A stretch of 64,000 nucleotides of DNA from Panopea generosa (Eukaryota > Mollusca > Bivalvia > Adapedonta > Hiatellidae), in NCBI GenBank assembly GCA_029582155.1, contig CM055901.1, positions 43,239,616 to 43,303,615 on the forward strand, in the 5' to 3' direction. The first letter of the stretch is position 1, and the number at the start of each line of letters is the position of its first letter. The notes beneath the pieces are model-generated. The model worked only from the letters and a program-made list of their open reading frames with translations, did not search any database and was not told the DNA's origin. Shown one piece after another: positions 1-14,500 of this stretch. A program made the position numbers and the translations under genes.

Positions 1-2035
1 TCACTAATAGCCGGTCCTAAATAAATATTCTCACACTGCTCATCTCACTGATAGCCAGTCTTCAGTAATATTCTCACACTGCTCATCTCACTGATAGCCG
101 GTCTACAATAAATATTCCCACACTGCTCATCTCACTAATAGCCAGTCTTAAATAACTATTCCCACATTGCTCATTTCACTGATAAGCGGTCTTCAATAAA
201 TATTCTCACACTGCTCATCTCACTGATAACCAGTCTTCAGTAAATATTCTCACACTGCTCATCTCACTGATAGCCGGTCTTCAATAAATATTCTCACACT
301 GCTCATCTCACTGATAACCAGTCTTCAATAAATATTCTCACACTGCTCATCTCACTGATAGCCGGTCTTCAGTAAATATTCTCACACTGCTCATCTCACT
401 GATAGCCGGTCTTCAGTAAATATTCTCACACTGCTCATCTCACTGATAGCCGGTCTTCAATAAATATTCCCACACTGCTCATCTCACTGATAGCCGGTCT
501 ACAGTAAATATTCTCACACTGCTCATCTCACTGATAGCTGGTCTTCAATAAATATTCTCACACTGCTCATCACGCTGATAGCCGGTCTTCAGTAAACATT
601 CCCACACTGCTCATCTCACTAATAGCTGGTCTACAATAAATATTCCCACACTGCTCATCTCACTAATAGCCAGTCTTCAATAAATATTCCAACATTGCTC
701 ATCTCACTGATAGCCAGTCTTCAATAAATATTCTCACACTGCTCATCTCACTGAAAGCCGGTCTTCAGTAAATATTCCCACACTGCTCATCTCACTTATA
801 GCTGGTCTTCAATAAATATTCCCACACTGCTCATCAAGCTGATAGCCGGTCTTCAGTAAACATTCCCACACTGCTCATCTCACTAATAGCTGGTCTACAA
901 TAAATATTCCCACACTGCTCATCTCACTAATAGCCAGTCTTCAATAAATATTCCCACATTGCTCATCTCACTGATAGCCAGTCTTCAATAAATATTCTCA
1001 CACTGCTCATCTCACTGATAGCCGGTCTACAGTAAATATTCTCACACTGCTCATCTCACTAATAGCCAGTCTTCAATAAATATTCCCACATTGCTCATCT
1101 CACTGATAGCCAGTCTTCAATAAATATTCTCGCACTGCTTATCTCACTGATAGCTGGTCTACAGTAAATATTCTCACACTGCTCATCTCACTGATAGCCG
1201 GTCTTCAGTAAATGTTCTCACACTGCTCATCTCACTGATAGCCGGTCTACAATAAATATTCCCACACTGCTCATCTCACTAATAGCCGGTCTTCAGTAAA
1301 TATTCTCACACTGCTTATCTCACTGATAGCTGGTCTTCAGCAAATATTCTCACACTGCTTATCTCACTGATAGCCGGTCTTCAGTAAATATTCACACACT
1401 GCTCATCTCACTAATAGCCGGTCTTCAGTAAATATTCTCACACTGCTTATCTCACTGATAGCTGGTCTTCAGTAAATATTCTCGCACTGCTTATCTCACT
1501 GATAGCCGGTCTTCAATAAATATTCTCACACTGCTCATCTCACTGATAGCTGGTCTACAATAAATATTCTCACATTGCTCATCTCACTGAAAGCCAGTCT
1601 TCAATAAATATTCTCACACTGCTCATCTCACCGATAGCTGGTCTTCAATAAATATTCTCATATTTTGCTCATCTCACTGATAGCTGGTCTTCAATAAATA
1701 TTCTCACATTGCTCATCTCACTGAAAGCCAGTCTTCAATAAATATTCTCACACTGCTCATCTCACCGATAGCTGGTCTTCAATAAATATTCTCACATTGC
1801 TCATCTCACTGATAGCTGGTCTTCAATAAATATTCTCACATTGCTCATCTCACTGAAAGCCAGTCTTCAATAAATATTCTCACACTGCTCATCTCACCGA
1901 TAGCTGGTCTTCAATAAATATTCTCACATTGCTCATCTCACTGAAAGCCAGTCTTCAGTAAATGTTCTCACACTGCTTATCTCACTGATAGCCGGTCTTC
2001 AATAAATATTCTCACACTGCTCATCTCACTGATAG
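1..2035. repeat. 44-bp satellite array (continues off left edge)
   Basis: About 46 head-to-tail copies of a 44-bp unit containing GATAGCCGGTCTTCAATAAA and CACACTGCTCATC. Variants at a few positions (AGCCGG, AGCTGG, AGCCAG; CTTCA, CTACA) recur in blocks, giving higher-order periods near 132 and 264 bp. Non-coding. Confidence 0.98.
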
Positions 2036-2103
2036 TATTGTAGTTTTTTGGGTTTTTTAAGCAACATTTTTTAAAATACATAACACAATGTCCACAATAT
2101 ATT

Positions 2104-2109
2104 TTTATT
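2104..2109 (-). promoter_or_regulatory. Polyadenylation signal AATAAA of gene A
   Basis: AATAAA on the minus strand about 140 bp after the gene A stop codon, and just before the 44-bp satellite. Position and motif fit a cleavage and polyadenylation signal. Confidence 0.55.
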
Positions 2110-2248
2110 GTTTGATTTGTTTATGCTTGCTTATTAAATACATAATAGGAATAAAAAGTAGTCACTATCGCGTATCATTTTGGTGGCGATAAACATTGCA
2201 AACACTTGCCCTAGGCATAAAGCCTAGCTTAAAAAAAGGCTAAGGATT

Positions 2249-2527
2249 TTAATTTGTTTCCTTTATAATTAACTTGCATGAACTTCGTTTATGGCAATCA
2301 CTTACTTGAAATGCCCTTGCTGTTTGTATGACATCAACCCTCTTCCATATATCCGGCAGTTGTAAATAATCTTTATTTTTTAAAAATGTTTTTAGCTCAT
2401 CATCTGGTATTGTGAATAGAGCATTGAATGCCATCAACAAACTTTGCACTGGAGAAGTCTCCTGTTGCAACTGCTTAAATTCTTTATCGATTCTCTGTAC
2501 ACGTTTCTCCAGTTTGCCATCCCGAAT
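2249..2527 (-). CDS. Gene A terminal exon 11
   Basis: 92 codons then TAA. Starts IRDGKLEKRVQRIDKEFKQL and continues through LLMAFNALFTIPDDELKTFL to a basic, serine- and cysteine-containing end (CHKRSSCKLIIKETN). Acceptor attccatgtaaag keeps phase; the stronger-looking ttttaag at 2554-2555 would hit a stop. Confidence 0.65.
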   Translation of the reverse strand: MRDGKLEKRVQRIDKEFKQLQQETSPVQSLLMAFNALFTIPDDELKTFLKNKDYLQLPDIWKRVDVIQTARAFQVSDCHKRSSCKLIIKETN

Positions 2528-5500
2528 CTTTACATGGAATAAATACGGGGATTCTTAAAACATAAACATTTTAAAATTTAGTTTCGATTGCTTTCTATGC
2601 TATTTTGTGTAGATTCAAATATGTCTAAACTTGATAGACTTAATGAGATGCTTATGGAAAACTATAATGTCACTTTTCTATTTTCAGCATTGTCTGTGTT
2701 CAAAATATATGTTTCTTATACACTTATTTTTCTGAAAGAGATGGTGACATGTAAGCTCAATCGGTAGCCAGTCTGACTATCAATCCAGGGATCGTGAGTC
2801 CGAAATCCGACCCAGCCATGGTGTCCCTGAAGATTGATATACGATGCTGCGTTTCGTTGTCATTCGTCTATCACCACTGGAACGTTATTAATATTAATAA
2901 CTTACGGAGATGGGTGTACGCAATAACTGGTTAACCTTTCAGGATCCCAAGACTTTTTTGAGAGTGGTTAGGGTAAGAAAGAGTGGTTAGGTTAACTGAT
3001 GGTCTGCTGTCCCTCGATGGCATAAAGTGACGCTAAATGTTTAATCATCTGATAGATTTGCAACGAAAATATAAAAATGATAACACTGTATTAGGAGGCA
3101 GATAAACTATCCAATAATCATCAAACAAAACAACCATCACCTTCTGACCGTTCAAAGCTTTCATATATTGCATCTCAAGTTGTTTGACCATCGAGTGTCC
3201 TGAACCTAACAACAGATCATCCAGTTTAGAAATCACCGCACTCAAAGATTCTTCGTGGCTTAGAGCAATCCTCAGGGCTTCGGGAAGAATGACAGTTTGA
3301 AATTTGCAATTAAAAACCTTAAAAAGATATAAACAAATAATAATTAAAACATGTAAGTAAAATAATATTACAACACATAACATATCCTTTTATACTTTTT
3401 AATATGATCAATTTCATTAAGAATCCAATATTACACGTTCTTTATTCCATTATTCAAGTACATGTAATATACAAGTGTGCAAACGTTATCAGATCAATCC
3501 TTAGTGTAACAAACAAAGCTCTACCAGCATTATTTATATATCCAATTCAAGTGATGAAACTTTACACGATTTTTTTGGGTCTAGGTCATTGTCATCGTTA
3601 CTATACTATAAGTAGAACAAAACTGTTACCGCTCTTCTGCCATGGCTCTTAATCTAAAAGTGATGAAACTTCATATAGGTGTTCAGAACCAAGATACCTT
3701 GTTTGCATTTCTGGATTCTGAGGTCAAGGTCACCATTAAAAAAATAGACAGGGGGCGGGGAAGTTTAGTTTGTGAATATAAATATATGGTTATTGTTTTA
3801 ACTATGTCCAAAGTTATGTAATACTTAACAATGTAAGTTTCGAATACTTTGTACCCATCCTATAAGTAATACTGCTCTCACGATCTTTTGTATCTTTACC
3901 AAATGACAAATAATTAGCAACAAAATCTAAAATAGTATCAAATGCAAAATAACAAATAATCAATATCAAAAATCATACAAATTGTTCCACATATGTTTAA
4001 ATTTAAAGTATTGAGTTAAATGCCACATGAAAGCCAAGAAAACTATAGGCGTAACCGATGTATGCTCCATAAAATGCATTTTTAGCTAGAAATTACTGAA
4101 AGGTACAAACCGGTCAATGTATTCACAAAGAAATCCACTGGAATAATAAACTAGCATGCTCCGGATCCGGATGAGCAAAGTTCAGAAATTAAAACAGAGT
4201 AATTCTTTCAAACACAACAAAAACGTTATGCCTTTGTATGTATCTCAAGTTACTATACAGGTATGCAAATTTTGAAATAATTATCTTTCGTGACTTTTAG
4301 TGTATCAGGTATCCTCCAGAAAATTACAATAGGCAAAAATGGGCTTAACGTGATCACAGGACTCATTTTGACTAGTTTCAGAGCAGTCATCTTGTTTCAC
4401 CAAACATGTAGTAGCTTTAGAAATATTTTCATAATAGTTGAAGGAAAGTAATTCAACTATCAGAGAGAATATTGCACCATATGAAATTCTCAAAATGGAC
4501 AGCGTTCAGGCAAACAACTTTGACGATTGATGGCAACACATAATTCTGGCACTATTTGCTTATCTTTCTTTCAAAATATCAAACCCCTAAAGAGTAAACT
4601 TATTTCTATATTAGCATATGTTAAAACAACGGAGCCCTGGTGGCCATTCGGTAGTAAAGGCTCACAAGCGAAACAATCTAAAAATAATTCAACAGTTCGA
4701 GATGTTTTTTTAAACTTTCAAAATCTAAAACTGGGCAGGGCTCCAACTGCAATTCTGGATGACCGATGTTATTGTTAATGTTCAAAATTGGCATATATAA
4801 GAACGTGTGATGGGGTTGCAAGCAAAAATGCAATGGTACTGAAAAGCAAAGTGAATATGCACATCGTGGCTTCACATCAATCATAAGCAACAAATTGTGT
4901 CAAATCGTGCAATTGATTTTGGAAAAGAAGCACGGTAAGACTTTTCATTTGGACAATTTAAAGTGTCATAACTCATAAATCACTTAACTGAAATGAAAAA
5001 GAGATATACAAAACTAGACTTCTGCATAACAGATCCTTTCCAGCAAGATTCAGTGAATTCCAACTGATGGTTCATGAGAAAACCACATAAAAGATTCTCC
5101 TTTTTTACATTGATAAACCGTAACTCATTGAACCAGGAATGCAAAAGAGACATACATACCTACATTTCATAATGTTCTGACCTAGCAAGTTGACATTGAA
5201 AAACGAGGTTTGGTACAAGGATAGAAGAAGCACAAACAGTATTTTTAATTCAGAACATGTAAAGGACCATAACCCAATCCAGAACGCTAAAGAGATATGC
5301 GCAACTAGATCTCAGACCAAACCTTCCCAGCAATTTTCAATGATAAAGATGATTCAACAGAAATAGCTTGGACAAGGTTCTTCATTCCGACATAGAATAC
5401 AGCCAAAAGTAAGCCAGTAATCATCAAAGCGGAACGCATAATGCATAACTTTTATACTTTCACATAGATATTTCGAGTATCTGTTCGATAGTAGAATCAA

Positions 5501-8500
5501 GGACACTATTTTTTGATTCCGAAAATTTGACTCAGACTTATCCTTTCCAGCAAGTTTCTCTAAATCTCGACAGATGTCGGAGGTTCATTATGGCCAATTT
5601 AACATTGAGTCAGTGGTTTCAGAAAGAAAACTTTTTTAAGTTTTCACTGTACACCTATGTAAAATTTGCTAAAGCCCTTGTGGCAATCTTGTTAAGCAAA
5701 TTGAACAAAGACTGGTAAGTTCAAATGCCGCCAAGTTGTCTGTGAAAACACTAGGCACGCAATTTCATGTTTTTACCTTAACCCTTTACTTCATATAGAC
5801 GCCTTTTGACACTTCTAATATAGACACCTTTGGACACCTAATAAAGAAGGCTTTTGAATTATTGGATGAATTATGTTTATATTAACTGACAGAGTGGAAA
5901 ACAGTGCAGGAAGTGTTCAGATTGCTCGTTATGAGCAATCTGAACTCTTCCTGCACTGTTTTCAAAGGCCTTCCGTGATTGGTGTGGGAAAACGTGTATC
6001 TATGGAGTGAAGGGTTATGTATAACGTTGACCTTTGTGTGACCCCGACCTTGACATCTCATTAACAGACCTGGGTAATGCACGTAACACGTTGTTTGATA
6101 TGTCATACACTTGTGTCAATTATTTTAAAATCCTTCCATGTGAGACAAAGTTACAGACCAGACACGAAATCTCAAACAGCTGAAAGCGTATAAATTCTTA
6201 TGTCAAAATTGGCTAAACACTGACAGCTAACGTGTTCTACGCTCAGACAAAAGAAAACACAAAAATATGTTGGCGCACAAGTGTTGTGCTGTCGGCTCCT
6301 GTGATCTAAAGTTGGAATATAATCATATAAAAACGCACAGTTATGCTTTGTACAAATTGCATAACAAACAATACTCCTATAACACAGCTTGTATTGCAAA
6401 TGACGTGCACTTTTAAATTTACATATTTACATACCTTCATGGCTTTATAAACACGATTAAGCATCACCATACACGTTTTTAGACATGACATCTGACTGTT
6501 TCTTTCAATCTAGAAGATTAAATACATAAAAGTATTTAACCTTAAAATATATACATGCTTTCATTTTAATAATAATGTAAAGCCTTGCACGGCAGTAGTG
6601 GATTCAATACCCTTTGCAGGAGATATAGCATCATGCTTTTGAAAACAATATCCAATTTCTATTTGTTAGTGAATCTAAATCAGTAATGTAATATATGCCC
6701 ATGTCATATTATGATATGGAGTTCCACTCTGAATTACTTTCTTTTAAAGAAGATGTGAGTCAATTATCTTGTCGAATTCTTCCAATGTAAAATCACAACC
6801 ATCGAAGAGAAACTGTATATTAAAAATCTTTGAAGTCTAGTATGATAAAAACAATCAACTTCTGACATACGCTATTCATAATTTGTTTTTCTCTGATTTT
6901 AACATACATCTACATGTAGATAAAGTATCTTTAAAATAAAGTGATAAACATGTATTACTAAATTACACATTATTTTTCTATTATTAATATAATATCAAAA
7001 TGCAAGACAATAATAATTTTACTTGTAATATTATCCATCATTAAAATTATCAACATTTACAATTATCAGCATATCTAAAATAAATTGTATTTTACACAAA
7101 CTATTAAATTATAAAATTATTCGATATGACATTCACCTTCTGGCATGACATGAAGATACCTATGAAGTCCGAGGCAACACCACATATTTCATTCATTTTC
7201 TCCAGGAACCCAAAGTCATCTGTGCAGATCATTTGAATGAATGTATCACCTGCTTCTAAAGTACAAATATATCAATATTACTTCATGCATTACTTATATT
7301 GATATCAAGATACACGATGAGAAATGGTATAACAATTTAAAATTATTAAGAAGGAGGATTAACACCATATTTAAACAAATATAGGTTATATATAACAACA
7401 AACTGTGTTTGTTGAGGAAAAACACATTCTGAAGAAGTTGGACCTTAATAAGGTGGTAGTACATAATGTTCAAACTTTTAATATTCCTTTATCCACAAAA
7501 ATAATTAAAACAAATGAGAAATATAATATATTGTTTTCGGGTCTAATAGTTTAAAATGATATGAAACAAAATTAGTTTATTCTAAATTAATTAACTACAT
7601 GTATGTTATAAACACTGATTTTATTGGTAAAACTTGTACCTGCAGCTTTGCATTCCGCCTGTAGACTATCTTTGTTAAGTTCAAACAATGCATTAACCAC
7701 TGCTGCAGCCAGGCTTTGTTTCATTGGTGCCCTGTCTTCTGTATTTCAAATAAAACGGAATGAATGTGGGCAGTTCATTGTATAAGCAACTGCATAAACA
7801 TTTACTCATATTACATTAATAATTATAATATTAAACACTTCGAGTACGAAACAAATTGAGCAACCTGTACCGTGTTCAGTTACGCTTAAACGTTTGATAA
7901 CGTTACATAATTGATTTTCCTCGACACAGACTCAAGCTCAAATTAGCAATTATTTAATGGTACTTTGGAGAACCAGGAAGAAAATGTGAATTTTGTTTAA
8001 CGGTTCTGAACGCAGCCTTGATTTCATCATGTTTACCATGCATAACTGTTTGATCATATCTTCATTGCATTAAGCTCTAGTAAAGGTTACATTTATAGTG
8101 CCTTTAAAGAATTCAGTAAATATTACGTCAATGAAAAAGGTTAAGGTGAATAGACAACAACGAGGACATTGACTTCTGCATCAATTATCAATATTATCTT
8201 AATAATAACAAGGTAAGGTTTAAAAAACTGGCATATAAAGCGTCAACAACTGGTCAAAACAGTCAGTGCCTTATATTTATAAGATTAACAGCTAAGGACA
8301 TTCATTTATATTAGTGTTGATGTTGGGAAGAAAAATGAGTACACAGCAATACAAAATGCATTCCTTTGATTCTTTTTCACCATGATAGTTATTACTCTCC
8401 GTTGCATCGGTACTAGGTTACTGGTACTAGGTAATGTCTTCGAATAGATCGAAACATGTGATATTTCAATTTTAACTGGAAAATAAAACAAAATGCAATC

Positions 8501-11500
8501 ACATAACTCATTTTGGCTAGTTTGGCAATGGCAGCCATCTTGTTCGACACCAAACACACGGTTTTACATGCAGGATTTTTTTAAACAATTTTACAATAGT
8601 TCAATGGTTCAATCTTTATAGAAGATGTTGCTAAATGTTTGAATTTTTTTAAATCGGCAGAGCCAAGACAGCCATCTTTGGTGCCCGATTGCAAGACATG
8701 CTTCTAAAATGGCTTACATTTCTTGCAAATAACAAACACTTCGCATTCATCAAGCTTAAGAAAGTTCCTTTAAGTTTTCCCTATGTTAGGAAGAGGGTCT
8801 CAAGCGAGACAATCTGAGAAAATTCTAATGAAAATGGTTTGAGAGTTTCAAAAATAGCATTTAAACTTTCAAAATCTAGCATTTGTCAGGGCCCAGATGA
8901 TGATTTGGATGATTAATAAAACATTAAACTTGAAGAACACCACACACGGTACATTGTAACCAAGTTTTAAAACTGAATCTGTGCCTTCTGGCAGAAAAAT
9001 ATTTTACGTTTTCCTTATACAAACCAATGTAAAAGGTGGCCATTTTAGTACTGTCTTTGAACTGACTGATAGACGAGGTATAATCACAGATAAACTGACT
9101 GATAGACGAGGTATAATCACAGATAAAAAGTTACATGATGATAGTAATTACATCATAAATCTCTCCTTGATATGATATTTCAATTAGCACCAAGGTTAAA
9201 TGAATCAACTACACTGATATAGAAAAGAAAGAAGTGTTACATGTTATCATATGTCTGTTATAAAGACACCTGTAAGCTAATCTCAGCTAACCTTTAATGA
9301 TTGCATCAATAGGCGCCTTACTGCGTCGCACGTATTGTTCTAACACTGTCGTTTCACTCTCCTCTTTGAATCTTTGCGCAATTAACTACAAGGAGAAATT
9401 ATGAATAAATTTATGGAAATTAAGAAATTTCTTCTTTTTTTTTTAATAAAAGCATTGCTTTATGCAAAGCATTATATAATTATTGATGTCTTAGTTTTAC
9501 TTTAACATCTGATGATATTACACAAGACTTTGTGTTATCCTCAGAAACTGATATATTGTACATTTATGTATGGAATCTCCTGAAGTTTAGATATCAAATG
9601 TTCCAGTATACAAAAACAATTATACAAGGTCACAAATACGTTTCATGTTTGTGGTGAATAAATACTTTTTTCTGCGAATACAAAAACAACAATAATCACA
9701 AAAGTTCCAGTTGTATTTTCTAGTAAAAAGTATTTTATATAAAACAAAATTAAATGTATACAAAATCACAAGTACACAAATTTATATTATTTCTTTTTCA
9801 GTGAAGAATCAAAGAAAAATACATTCTGGTTAAAAAAATAAAAACTTTTTTACAAAGACAATTAAACAAAGATCCAATTAGTTCAGGTTACAATTTAAGG
9901 TAGTGTTTTAAGAAATATTGCATCTCAATGTGATTGTATGAAATACATATTCTGAAAATAATGCATTTTGTTAAAAGTGTAGTTATAAAATTTAGTTTGT
10001 ATTAGCATACATGCATATTTTTATCAAATAGTATTTAATATCGTAAGAATGTAGAGAAATGACTATCGATATTATTGTATTGTGATAACATGGAAATTGT
10101 GAGGTTTACTTAATAAAATGAAAGTAAACATTGCAATGTAAAAGTCACGGACTATTAAATGAGTATATGTAACACAGGCGTTAAGTTAAAAATAACGCAC
10201 AACAAAAACGGATACGGGTATAAAAGTCAAGAGTATGCATTAATGTTATACAGTGAGAGGAAAAAGTAAGTAAACATTGTGTAATTATAAACTTTGATAG
10301 TTCAAAATACAATAAATTTATAGCATAGAAAATGTTAACATTTATATTTCATAATATTGTTGAATCACAAAAAAATAATTTAGTCATTTCATAGCAAATT
10401 AATGTGAAAAATATCAGTACATTTGCAATCACATGTGTAAACAGAATTACTGAAATGTCAATACTTTGTGTGATCCCCTTCAGCTGCAATACACGTTAAA
10501 CATATTTTCTCATTGACTGTATTACTGACAGAAATTTGGTGAATCAGTGTTCGTTTTTAATCCATTTAAAGTGTACTTCTTTTTGCTAAGTTGATTTCCG
10601 TCTGTCTGGCAACAGTTCAATTACATTGGTCAATTGCTGTCCGTCAGCTAAACGCATATTTCATTAAACACATGCTGTACGTTTCTGCATTGACTTGAGT
10701 AATCACTTATGAGGGGAACTGACTAATGTATCTTTGAAAAAAGTTAAATCTGTTTCTTAGGTCATTATGAAATAATTTTAAAAACTAAAAATGTATACTT
10801 TCTTTTTCCTTTCGCTGTATTTACATACAGCCCAGATACCAAATAATTTTGTGAGATATATATGAAATAAATGATAAATTACAACATTCTTAATAATCCT
10901 AGATACAGATCAAGCATATACAAACACAGGTTCAGATTTGTATATAATTTAACTGATGAAAATAAATCATTGGTATTTACAGATCTATTGTAACTATTGT
11001 AAATGTTAAATATGGTGTAAAGCTAAAGATCTACGTATTTTTATTACTTTTGATATAATTACTATAGTATTTATTAGTTGAATGTGCTTAAAGTAAATAT
11101 CACTTTCTTAATTATATTATCTTATAATTTATGATGACTGTTTATTGTAACATTTATTGAATGAATAAATGATTATTTAAATTTTTAAGAACTATTGTTT
11201 TTATATTTAAAGTTTAGGACGTACTGTTATCAGAAACACCATCTAACAGTATTGTCATAGAAGTAACAAATATATTTACACTGTCCAGCCTTGTTCTTGT
11301 TTCTTGTACAACATTATCTAGATTATTTTCAGTCTCGAATACCAGGCGTGTTTTTTCCTCAGGATACTTCACATTACCATACATGGATTGGTAACTGCAA
11401 GTTATTTCTGTACATCTGTGGAATGTGTTTTTGAAACAGTTAGTGTTTGTTACAAAAGTTTGCTGAGCTAAAACGATCAATATTACAATACAATTGCCCT

Positions 11501-14500
11501 ATCAACGGCATAACATTCCCATATCCCATAATTTATTCAATTTGTGGTTATTATAAGTTTTCCTTTTTTCCACCATACATATTTCATCAGGGTTTCAATG
11601 ACAGTGTGATAAATAGTGTCACATAAATGTCAGTATGATCAATAATGTCACATAAATGACAGTGTGATAAAATATGTCACATAAAGTGTGATTAATAATG
11701 CCACATAAATGTCAGTGTGATAAATAGTGTCACAGTGGCATATAAATGTCAGTGTGATAAATAGTGTCGCATAAAGTGTGATAAGTAGTGTCACATAAAT
11801 GACAGTGTGATAAATAGTGTCACATAAATGTGAGTATGTACATTTAAAACCGACTTTTTATTACATAACTCAGCTTGGCTATGCATAATTCATTGGACAT
11901 ATATGTAAGACGATTGTGGTAAACCTCCCTTCTTTATATCATTTATCAAATTAAAATGTTAAAATGTCGCCTTGTCAAAATACCATCAATATATCTTTCA
12001 TAGCTCATACCAAGCATAAAAAGGTTTTTAGGCAAACGCATATAACTGCTTATTATGAAAGGTTATATATATTTGGTACTTCGAGCTTGCTGACGGGTTA
12101 AAAGTAGAAATAGTATAAAATATGTTTGCTGGTCAAACTAGGTCAAATCTTTTGTCCCACTAGATTGTTTTTGAAGATATCCGCAGACGAATGCTTAGTG
12201 TGATTACGAAAAAATTGTTATCTGAAACATAAACAAAATAAAAGTCTTTTGTTCTCTCATTTTATCTCTAAAATATATCTACCGGTATCAATACTTAACA
12301 TTGACGGTTATCTTATCTATACTTCTGCATATATTAATATATATTAACATACATGATATAATTTCTATGGCAACACAAGCACTGGAAGAAAAAAAACTTA
12401 ATTGTCTTTGTACTTGTGTATGTGTGTTTGGGTTTTATTCTTCCAAGCTGGTTTTATTCATCCGAAATGTGTATATTTATTAAGAATTAGAACTGAGCGT
12501 TGGAAGTTATGAACCAAAATAATGCGAATTTCGATAACCATATGATATTAAAAAATAGTATGTAACAACACATTTGCGAGATATATGTAAACACATATAG
12601 AGACAATATTATATGTAAATTTTTACACTGATGTGGTTAGCAACGTAATGACATTGTTGTGATATAGTTTGAATGTTGGAGTACAGTAAAAATACATTTT
12701 GACTATTTTTGATTCATATGAAATTCAAACTGGTCATTGGTATAATCATTTCCATGAGCTTACCTTTTCTCTGAAAAGTCCGCCAATAATTCATGCAGAC
12801 ATTGCAAATGGTTATTCGTTCTTGTTTTCTCAAAATAATTCTTACCGAACTGCAAATAATGAACAACGTGAACAATGAAATATACGCCTTAACATAAAAT
12901 GTATATTTGTCTTCAGTATTAATTTTCAAATGTTTTCAACTAAAATAACTGTCTGAATTATTGTACTGAAAAAGTCACCAACCAATGCATATATTTAACA
13001 AACCCCCGTGTGTGTGTGCAAATGCAAAGTTTAAATTAAACTATTAGTTGTTGCTTTATCTATCGCCTATAAGTGACAAAAGCATGATTAGACGTATACA
13101 TTTTGTAGAGTGAATATTGATTATTTCTTAGTCTTGATTATCGTCAATACTTGCTCTTTTAAAGAAGAAACGAATTATTGAAACTTTGGTTGGTAATTAA
13201 AGCAGGAAATTACATGTAGTTTGATTGGCATGTACAAATAACTGTTTTATTTTGACGAAAGATGTTCAATGTGTTGTCTAAATCATTTATCAAAACATGA
13301 ACTGTTTTATTTTGACGAAAGATGTTCAATGTGTTCAATGTGTTGTCTAAATCATATATCAAATAAAATAATAATCAGTTTATATTATCAACCAATTAGA
13401 AAATTTATCAGAATTCTGTTACACTTCTTTTTTCAAAGAAGAAATTGTAAAGACTTACTTTTCAAATGATCAAGTCGTATAATACTTAGGGATTAATCAG
13501 ATTAAGTATTGATATGACTAAAACACCATTATTTTTTATAAAATAATGGTTATTTCTGCTTGAGAAATTTCAGATTAAAACTGTCAAACTCTATAATACT
13601 TAATGAAAATTAAAACGGTATAAACAGATTGCCTGAAGTAACATTTATTAACATGTGTGCACAAATTTGCAAACTAGCACATTAACTAAAACATTTAGAA
13701 AGATATTCTTATCATATCAGAAACTAAAACATTCACGTGTATGGTCTATAACATTGTGACAGAAAATGGTTAACATACATAAGAAACAACTGTCACATAT
13801 TTGTGCAAGACATCCTTAACGTTGTGCAAGTTATCATTCAGAAGTTGTAGGTTTTCTTGCAGTTCTTTTTCAACTTGCTCATACTGAAGATATGAAATGA
13901 AACATGTTGTAAGACTATAATAAATATGTAACAAATTAACGTGTTTTCGGATTCTAATGTGGTACAAACTTTATTGGTTTTGGTAACTTTTATTAACAAC
14001 CATATAAGAGTTAAACATACTTTATTCCTTAACTAAGTGTAATAACCCGCGACCCATTTCACTAATTTAAGTAACTCTAAGACCTGCACAAAAAATGGAG
14101 ACACACGCAGGAGTTTCATTAAAACATAATTTGAGCAAATTCGAAAAAGGAAAAATATTTACAAGGCTTTAATATGAAACTTATTATGAACATGCTAGTA
14201 AAAATACTAAATGAATTCATAATTTTTTTTTCGAAACTTCAAAATTTATGTTATGCTAAAATGTTCGTAAAGTTACGAAATCGATCCAAGATATTATGAA
14301 TTTTGTTATAGTGCATAAATAGCATGGTGTGAATACATGGATGAAGGAAACACATGTCTAAGGATAGAGACCGAACTCTATTTCAGATTGGATGATTTTA
14401 TTTCATGAACTGTAAGCAGACATCTGTGTTTCTCTGAACATCTTTGAAAATAACGTGAATATCGTTATCTAACAAACATAAGTTATCATATCTTGACTTG

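Noticed and set aside
1..2035. Possible CRISPR array
   Set aside because: Units are contiguous 44-bp repeats with no unique spacers, and the window is a eukaryotic genome.
11214..11279. Terminal exon of a separate gene ending at the TAA at 11214
   Set aside because: Splicing at the GT after 11280 restores the phase between exons 5 and 7 of gene A, which is the simpler reading. An alternative 3' end was not excluded.
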